From NCBI RefSeq assembly GCF_004341885.1, contig NZ_SLVX01000025.1:21825-85824 (forward strand): DNA of 64,000 nucleotides, given 5' to 3'. The number at the start of each line of letters is the position of its first letter. Position 1 is the first letter of the stretch. The notes beneath the pieces are model-generated. The model did no database searches. It saw only the letters and a list, made by a program, of their open reading frames with translations, and had not been told where the DNA came from. This stretch comes from Shinella granuli (GTDB lineage: Bacteria; Pseudomonadota; Alphaproteobacteria; Rhizobiales; Rhizobiaceae). Shown here piece by piece: positions 57,656 to 64,000 of this stretch. Position numbers and translations under genes: made by a program.

Positions 57656-59650
57656 TCAGGTGCCCCACGCATCAATCACGGTATCGAGGGGAAATGGCGT
57701 GCTACTCTTTGACCATTCATGGAACGGAGCTGCAGTCTGGCTGTACGGACCCGGATCAGGCCGGTCGAACTGTACGCGTGTCGGGATATGGAAGGCACTA
57801 CCGAAAACAATCGCCTCACCGGAGGCTAGGATAGTCACCTGATCCAACAGTCGCCGCGCTTGCATAGGGATGATCCGGCGGAAATGGTCGATATCGTCGG
57901 GGTTCTGAAGTCGGTGGCTGATGAAGTTCGCGCATTGGCTGATGATGGTCTGGCTGATCTCGCTCGGCCGCTGGCTGGCGATGATAAGCGAAAGACCGAA
58001 TTTACGCCCCTCCTTGGCGATCCGTTCATAAGTAAGACGCGCAAGGCGATGTCCCCGATCCTCATCGGATCTGGCTGGACGAGCATAATTGTGTGCTTCC
58101 TCGAGCACCAAAACCCAGGGATTCCTGTAGCGCGAAGCCGCCGGCAGGCGCTCACGCGCTTCCAGCAACACACGGCCGATTATCGCACAGGCGTAGGGCA
58201 GAACCTCGTTGCTGAGCATGGAGAGGTCGAGAACTGAAACGTTTGGTCCCATTGCCGCACCAAGCCCGAAGCGCCGGAACCAGCCTGACAGATTCTCGAT
58301 TTTCGTACCGGTATCCTCGTAGTTTAGAAAGGCCCGCCAACGCTTGTCATCCAAACGGGTCTTGAGGCGCAATTTTAGTGTGGTGAGATGGGCGTCGACG
58401 CGAAAGCTATCCTCCTTCGATACCGCGCGGTTGATAAGGGAGGGATCGGTCAGCGTAGCTCGACTAATTGGCAACGGAGAGTCGGCCGTCCGCACTCCGG
58501 CTTCTGCAGTCGCGTTTCCACCCACAATCTTATCTCTGATGGCGTCCTTGAGCTTTTCCGCCTCTGCCGCAATTGCAGCTTGGTTGTTCATGACCTCGGT
58601 GTTGAAGTCGTTGACGAGCCGATGATTCTCGAACAACGCCTCGAAGGCTGCAGTATCGATGTCGGTATCTGCTAGATGGCCTGTCACGGCATCACAATGC
58701 GAACCTGCTGCCTTTTTCTTGATCTTGGTCAGTTCGCTGAGAAGTTGATCGAGTGCACTCATGGCGTTTTGGAGCGCGTTCATACTGACAGCTGCGGCGG
58801 CATCGCCGCCCTTGGCGATCGCCCACCAATCCTTCAGCACAGGCTCTTGTGTCTGCTCCGCCGCACTGAGCCAGGCACAGATCTCTTCGGCATTCATGAA
58901 CCAGAGAGGGAGACCGAACTCCCTGCCGTTCAGATAGATTCGGTCCGGCAAACGCGCGGCTGTTGCAACTGTTGGAAAGGCTTTGCCGTACTCCCCGTTG
59001 ATATCGAGGATGAAGACATGGGGCTCCTCGGCCGCGCCATCGAGGGCCTTCATGGCTTTCTGTATCAGGCTCGATACGGAGAATGACTTGCCGGACCCAG
59101 TGTTGCCTACGATAGCTAAAGGCCGCGAAAACAGGTCATTGTAGGAAGCGCGCACGACGTTGCGGGCCTGACCAGTCGGAAAGCCTATTCTCAGGTCACA
59201 GTCGAAGTCCTTATCGTCGTAGCCTTCCGGCTTATTGCGGCGGGGAGGAATCTCGAAGACCGCCCGTAATATGTCGGGCGATCCGATCTCGGCCGGCGTA
59301 TCGAGCGTCGGCAGAACGGAAATGCCTGGGCTGAAGGAGGGTTCATCGTCCGCATGCTCGATGGTGCCCAGCAATTGTACGCTGGCGACGCGGCGCGGCT
59401 TCATCAGTTCGAGACTGAGATCATCGCCGCTGTTCGGATCGAAGGTCTCGCGGGCCTCCAGATCGGTGATGATGCCGATGACGGTCTCCCCCGCTCCGAG
59501 CGAGAAGGTCAGGTAAGCATTGATCGCGATCGCGACCTGAACGCCATCCAGAGTGGCACGTAACGCCGAACGGGTTTCGGGGAGCAACTCCACCTTGACC
59601 CGAAAACCTTGGACCGAGACGATATGGCCGACAAGCCGGGGATTATCCAT
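57656..59650 (-). CDS. herA: HerA-like ATPase/helicase of a SIR2-HerA defence system
   Basis: A 664-residue hexameric DNA translocase-type ATPase. N-terminal HAS-barrel-like domain (1-110), Walker A GNTGSGKS at 182-189, Walker B VLVLEEAHNY in the C-terminal half, and the arginine-containing SLIIASQRPSEIS. It is partner to the SIR2 gene immediately upstream (the SIR2 stop abuts this ATG). SIR2-HerA pairs are known anti-phage systems (also called Nezha) in which SIR2 depletes NAD+ and HerA controls or adds nuclease/helicase activity. Confidence 0.86.
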   Translation of the reverse strand: MDNPRLVGHIVSVQGFRVKVELLPETRSALRATLDGVQVAIAINAYLTFSLGAGETVIGIITDLEARETFDPNSGDDLSLELMKPRRVASVQLLGTIEHADDEPSFSPGISVLPTLDTPAEIGSPDILRAVFEIPPRRNKPEGYDDKDFDCDLRIGFPTGQARNVVRASYNDLFSRPLAIVGNTGSGKSFSVSSLIQKAMKALDGAAEEPHVFILDINGEYGKAFPTVATAARLPDRIYLNGREFGLPLWFMNAEEICAWLSAAEQTQEPVLKDWWAIAKGGDAAAAVSMNALQNAMSALDQLLSELTKIKKKAAGSHCDAVTGHLADTDIDTAAFEALFENHRLVNDFNTEVMNNQAAIAAEAEKLKDAIRDKIVGGNATAEAGVRTADSPLPISRATLTDPSLINRAVSKEDSFRVDAHLTTLKLRLKTRLDDKRWRAFLNYEDTGTKIENLSGWFRRFGLGAAMGPNVSVLDLSMLSNEVLPYACAIIGRVLLEARERLPAASRYRNPWVLVLEEAHNYARPARSDEDRGHRLARLTYERIAKEGRKFGLSLIIASQRPSEISQTIISQCANFISHRLQNPDDIDHFRRIIPMQARRLLDQVTILASGEAIVFGSAFHIPTRVQFDRPDPGPYSQTAAPFHEWSKSSTPFPLDTVIDAWGT

Positions 59651-61045
59651 CTAAGCCCCCACGCCGGCGTTTGGATCGGTTGGCGTTTCAGAGGAGGCAA
59701 TCTGTTTCTCGAAACGCCGTAGCCGCAGGAAGTCGTCGAGCCATTGCACGTCGGGCATCACCGAGGTCGCAAAGTCGTCGAACGTCGCAAGTGTGAAAGG
59801 CGCGGCAGCGAAAGCATCTGTCGTGGGGCAGAGAACGAAGGCGCGTTTGCCGAGATCCTTGTAGCGTCGGATGCGTTCAATGACCGGACTTTCTGGATTG
59901 GGTTCGATTACCAGCATCACCAGCGAAGGGTTCATCAAGGCATTCTCGATGATCCGGCTGACATGCTCATCCCCGAACCCATAACCGAGGACGAGCAAGA
60001 AGGTTTGGGGAATGCCGAGTCGGACCTGGAACGACCGGAACAGATGCGCGTAGGGCATGGTCAGCGTCTGCGCGAACTTGTTGGCGGTGGGCAGGATGCC
60101 TACCGAGGGCGTCTTGTCAGCCAGTGGCACGAGTGCCGCCGCCTTGTCCGCCGGACTCTTCGCTGCATAGGACTGGAAACGTGTCAGGTCGGGATGACGG
60201 GCGCGCATTTCATCGCCGTGCTCGAACCAGTGGATCGAGCCATGCAACTTGTAGAAATGCAGGAACTTGTCGAATCGGCGGACACGACCTTCAGCGACCT
60301 CGCCCGGATAATAGATGTCGAGCCCATAGACGGACGGATCGAAGCGCGCAGCCGCGCGACCCGTGAATCCATCGAAATATTGTACTCCAAGCAATTCCAG
60401 CGCCTGCTCGAAGAGCGTGTCGTAATTCAGGGTGAAGAGATGAGTTCGCCCGAGATTGCTGTCGCGCGCGACCAACTTTGAAAGGAAAGCCAACTGAGGG
60501 GCGACCGCGGTCGCCGATGTCGCAAGCCCGGTGTCCGGCAAGGACAACGCGCATTCAGCGAAGATCGCCATGCGCAACCGATCGACGAACCATTGAAGGT
60601 CTTTGAGGCTTGGTGCTGACATACCCGGCCAGATGACACCGGAAAACGGAGCGTCCTTGGATTGCCCTACGACGAGGGCATTGGCGATAAACGAAAGCCA
60701 CCCCTCGAAGCCCAGAGGCTCCGTCTTGTCGGTCTTCGCCTGTACAACTGCTTTCTGTCGCGCCTTGATAATAGGGGTAATCGACGCGGGCAGATCAGCA
60801 AAGGCCTCGATGGTATCAAATACAGCGACCTCAAGGTTCGCCATGGTCTTCCCGCCGGCGGAGACTGAGGTTCCCGCCCCGGTTATCACCACGACGTTTT
60901 CCATACGCAGCCATTCCGAGATCAGGGCCTGAAGCCGAATTCGTCCCTGCTTTTTGTCGAGACCAGCCAGCAGATCACCAACGCCGCCGCCCTCTGTAAG
61001 ACCAATAAGCTGATATTCTGTTGGCAAAAACGTTCCTGCTGTCAT
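59651..61045 (-). CDS. SIR2-domain NADase of a SIR2-HerA defence system
   Basis: A 464-residue SIR2-fold protein. Seen: the NAD-binding GAGTS motif in VVVITGAGTSVSAGG (residues 55-60), the Asn-Asp motif FTLNYDTLFEQAL, and the catalytic-type His in FYKLHGSIHW, so the NADase site looks intact. The C-terminal third (FLLVLGYGFGDEHVSRIIENAL) closes the Rossmann fold. Its ATG overlaps the vapC stop by four bases (ATGA) and its TAG touches the herA start, giving a four-gene coupled operon. Confidence 0.87.
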   Translation of the reverse strand: MTAGTFLPTEYQLIGLTEGGGVGDLLAGLDKKQGRIRLQALISEWLRMENVVVITGAGTSVSAGGKTMANLEVAVFDTIEAFADLPASITPIIKARQKAVVQAKTDKTEPLGFEGWLSFIANALVVGQSKDAPFSGVIWPGMSAPSLKDLQWFVDRLRMAIFAECALSLPDTGLATSATAVAPQLAFLSKLVARDSNLGRTHLFTLNYDTLFEQALELLGVQYFDGFTGRAAARFDPSVYGLDIYYPGEVAEGRVRRFDKFLHFYKLHGSIHWFEHGDEMRARHPDLTRFQSYAAKSPADKAAALVPLADKTPSVGILPTANKFAQTLTMPYAHLFRSFQVRLGIPQTFLLVLGYGFGDEHVSRIIENALMNPSLVMLVIEPNPESPVIERIRRYKDLGKRAFVLCPTTDAFAAAPFTLATFDDFATSVMPDVQWLDDFLRLRRFEKQIASSETPTDPNAGVGA

Positions 61046-61488
61046 CGATCTCCCCCCTCTGCTTCGCGACGCAAGGGGTTGACGATTTGAAGCCCCCTGA
61101 AATCCTTTTCGTTATCTGTGACGACTACGCAGTCGTGTGCTCCCGCGATCGCGGCGATAATCATATCGAGTCCGCTTCGTGGACGACCTGCCGCCTTCCC
61201 TTCCGCCATCAATCGCGCCCAGATGAGGGCAGCTTTTTCATCGAACGAGAGAATGCGACCGGCAAACAGCTCCTGTGGCCCCTCCGGTCCCGAAAACCAG
61301 GCATCGAGCGCATCGCGCTTTTTCCCACGCGGCTTTTCCAGAATGCCACGTCGGATCTCAGCGATGGTCAACGTAGTGACGAAAAGATCCTCGTCCTGCT
61401 GCGCGGTCATCCAATCCAGAAGGGTTTTGGATGGCTGCGGTTTGACAATGTTGCTAATGATGTTGGTGTCGAGAAGATAACGCGTCAC
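61042..61488 (-). CDS. vapC: VapC/FitB-like PIN-domain toxin
   Basis: A 148-residue PIN-domain ribonuclease toxin with the acidic residues in place: Asp7 (YLLDTNIIS), Glu44 (IAEIRRGI), Asp in RSGLDMIIAAIA, and Asp in VVVTDNEKDF. GTG start at 61488 overlapping the antitoxin stop (GTGA). Normally a stand-alone TA pair; here it is coupled downstream to SIR2-herA by another four-base overlap. Confidence 0.85.
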   Translation of the reverse strand: MTRYLLDTNIISNIVKPQPSKTLLDWMTAQQDEDLFVTTLTIAEIRRGILEKPRGKKRDALDAWFSGPEGPQELFAGRILSFDEKAALIWARLMAEGKAAGRPRSGLDMIIAAIAGAHDCVVVTDNEKDFRGLQIVNPLRREAEGGDR

Positions 61489-61790
61489 AGATCGACCCGG
61501 CGCCCTTCTTCGCGTGGACGCGACAGATCGAGATCCGCGCCGACAAGGGGGGAACGGCGAAGGGCAGACAGGATGCCACCGGATTTTGGCGGCTCACCTG
61601 CAACAAGGGCCGCCTTGACCGCAGCCCGCGCCTTTTCCGCTTCCGGCCCCTCCTCCGCCAGTTGGCGAGCAAGCGACCGGATTAGCTCGCGGTCGGATTC
61701 CAGTGCTAAGACCTCGAAGCGCTTGAAGCCACGCTGCGTCAAGCGTGCCCGGTAATTTTCGATCGCTCTCTTCTGTGCCGCATTGCTCAT
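61485..61790 (-). CDS. vapB: VapB-like antitoxin
   Basis: A 101-residue protein: MSNAAQKRAIENYRARLTQR, then GFKRFEVLALESDRELIRSLARQLAEEG, like a ribbon-helix-helix/antitoxin of FitA or VapB type; the C-terminal half (ALRRSPLVGADLDLSRPREEG) is the usual toxin-wrapping tail. ATG 61790 with GGAGG six bases upstream. Its own promoter carries a dyad, consistent with autorepression. Confidence 0.78.
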   Translation of the reverse strand: MSNAAQKRAIENYRARLTQRGFKRFEVLALESDRELIRSLARQLAEEGPEAEKARAAVKAALVAGEPPKSGGILSALRRSPLVGADLDLSRPREEGRRVDL

Positions 61791-61803
61791 GACGGGCCTC
61801 CGT

Positions 61804-61844
61804 GCTATATCCTGATATATAGCCGATATTGGCCTTGCAAACAA
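61804..61844 (-). promoter_or_regulatory. vapB promoter with overlapping operator
   Basis: On the minus strand: -35-like TTGTTT (61844-61839), 17-base spacer, -10-like TATATA (61821-61816). The dyad GCTATAT (61804-61810) / ATATAGC (61817-61823) covers the -10, so a TA complex bound there would block transcription of the whole vapBC-SIR2-herA operon. Confidence 0.6.
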
Positions 61845-62082
61845 GGGATGTCAGCGATGCCTTGGGCCGCCCCCCGCAGTGAGGTAATGCAGAAGAATAT
61901 TGCGCATTTGCGCCAGTATTTTCCATATGCTGCGGCACGAGGGAATACGCCAGACTTCACCGAAGCCGCCGAGAACAGGCTTTCTGCCGCCCAATATACG
62001 CGTGTTATATCAATTGCTTACACTGGTATTTGGGTGAATGCTTGGATGTATGACATCACGATCAATCCAAGCGTCGGCGAAG

Positions 62083-62274
62083 ATGACAAGGGACGAGCGC
62101 GAAGCGCTGCTCGAATCCCTGCTCATCGACGAGCCGGAACTGACCTTTACTCCAAGGGGCGATCCCGACCCGCGGCTTTTGCGTCTGGTCGACTTTCTGG
62201 CGCGGCAGGCGGCACGGGAATGTTACGCGGAAGAAGTCAAGATGACGAGGCGACGGGGGAAGCGCACCTCCTGA
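62083..62274 (+). CDS. Small protein upstream of the recombinase (63 aa)
   Basis: Starts MTRDEREALLESLLIDEPEL and continues TFTPRGDPDPRLLRLVDFLARQAAREC, a compact helical protein ending in a basic tail (MTRRRGKRTS). It ends 19 bases before the recombinase start and probably shares its transcript. The role is unknown; a recombination cofactor or directionality factor is one possibility. Earlier in-frame ATGs at 62038 and 62050 cannot be excluded. The DNA between 61845 and 62082 holds no gene that I trust. Confidence 0.58.
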   Translation: MTRDEREALLESLLIDEPELTFTPRGDPDPRLLRLVDFLARQAARECYAEEVKMTRRRGKRTS

Positions 62275-62293
62275 TGCCGAAAGGAGAGGTGCA

Positions 62294-63982
<1,689 letters not shown>

Positions 63983-64000
63983 TTATCCGGTTTTTGCCGA

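Overview
The window is GC-rich alphaproteobacterial DNA, most likely Hyphomicrobiales (Rhizobiales) or a relative. The reasons are an alpha-type trb/TraG/relaxase conjugation cluster, a RepA/ParA/RdfS-type module of the kind found in Mesorhizobium-like elements, and an initiator tRNA-Met of alphaproteobacterial form. Nearly all of it reads as one integrative and conjugative element (ICE) or a close relative. Its right end appears to be a large serine recombinase gene that runs into the initiator tRNA gene at 63.9 kb; the left end lies outside the window.

Layout. (1) 1-11.8 kb, cargo for envelope thiol redox and sulfide detoxification: dsbD (cut by the window edge), dsbG, an L,D-transpeptidase coupled to a dsbA, a periplasmic binding protein, TauE and two YeeE-type transporters, a rhodanese/phosphatase-persulfide dioxygenase fusion (Blh), sulfide:quinone oxidoreductase, a second dsbA, and a two-component system. 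Four copies of CTTAAG-N5-CTTAAG-like sites mark the promoters of the dsb genes and the two-component system itself. (2) 11.8-26.8 kb: a LysR regulator, then the mating-pair-formation operon read right to left (relaxase, traG, copG-like, trbB-C-D-E-J-K-L-F-G-I, DUF2274). (3) 26.76-26.90 kb: a candidate oriT with four GCACGGTGC repeats and an IncP-type nic core TATCCTG/C. (4) 27-51.2 kb: about 24 kb in which every gene is on the minus strand. It holds lytic transglycosylase, DUF736, TraF peptidase, DUF2840, an RHH protein, a DNA methyltransferase, ParA, RepA, an RdfS-like excisionase, an FseA-like activator with an apparent programmed +1 frameshift, a DUF2285 antiactivator-like protein, an XRE regulator, SSB, DUF2493, a toprim protein, a strawberry-notch helicase, a ParB-like nuclease, DUF2958, ArdC-type antirestriction and several small unknown proteins. 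Given the nic orientation, this is the predicted leading region that enters a recipient first, and the transferred strand would be the template strand for all of it. Several genes here share a structured leader. (5) 51.4-57.4 kb: an IS1182-type insertion sequence, then arsR-arsC-arsC-acr3-arsH and chrA. (6) 57.7-61.8 kb: a defence operon vapB-vapC-SIR2-herA with overlapping or abutting start and stop codons. (7) 62-64 kb: a small ORF, the serine recombinase, and tRNA-fMet.

How it fits together: the trb/traG/relaxase block builds the mating machine, oriT and relaxase start transfer, and RepA/ParA/RHH would keep the excised circle. The XRE-DUF2285-FseA-RdfS block resembles the excision-control circuit of ICEMlSymR7A. 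The cargo gives resistance to arsenic and chromate, handling of sulfide and thiol stress, and phage defence. The strongest leads are the FseA-type frameshift, the leader family upstream of sno/unknown/parB/ardC genes, the oriT, the repA-embedded repeats, the CTTAAG regulon, and the vapBC-SIR2-HerA operon.
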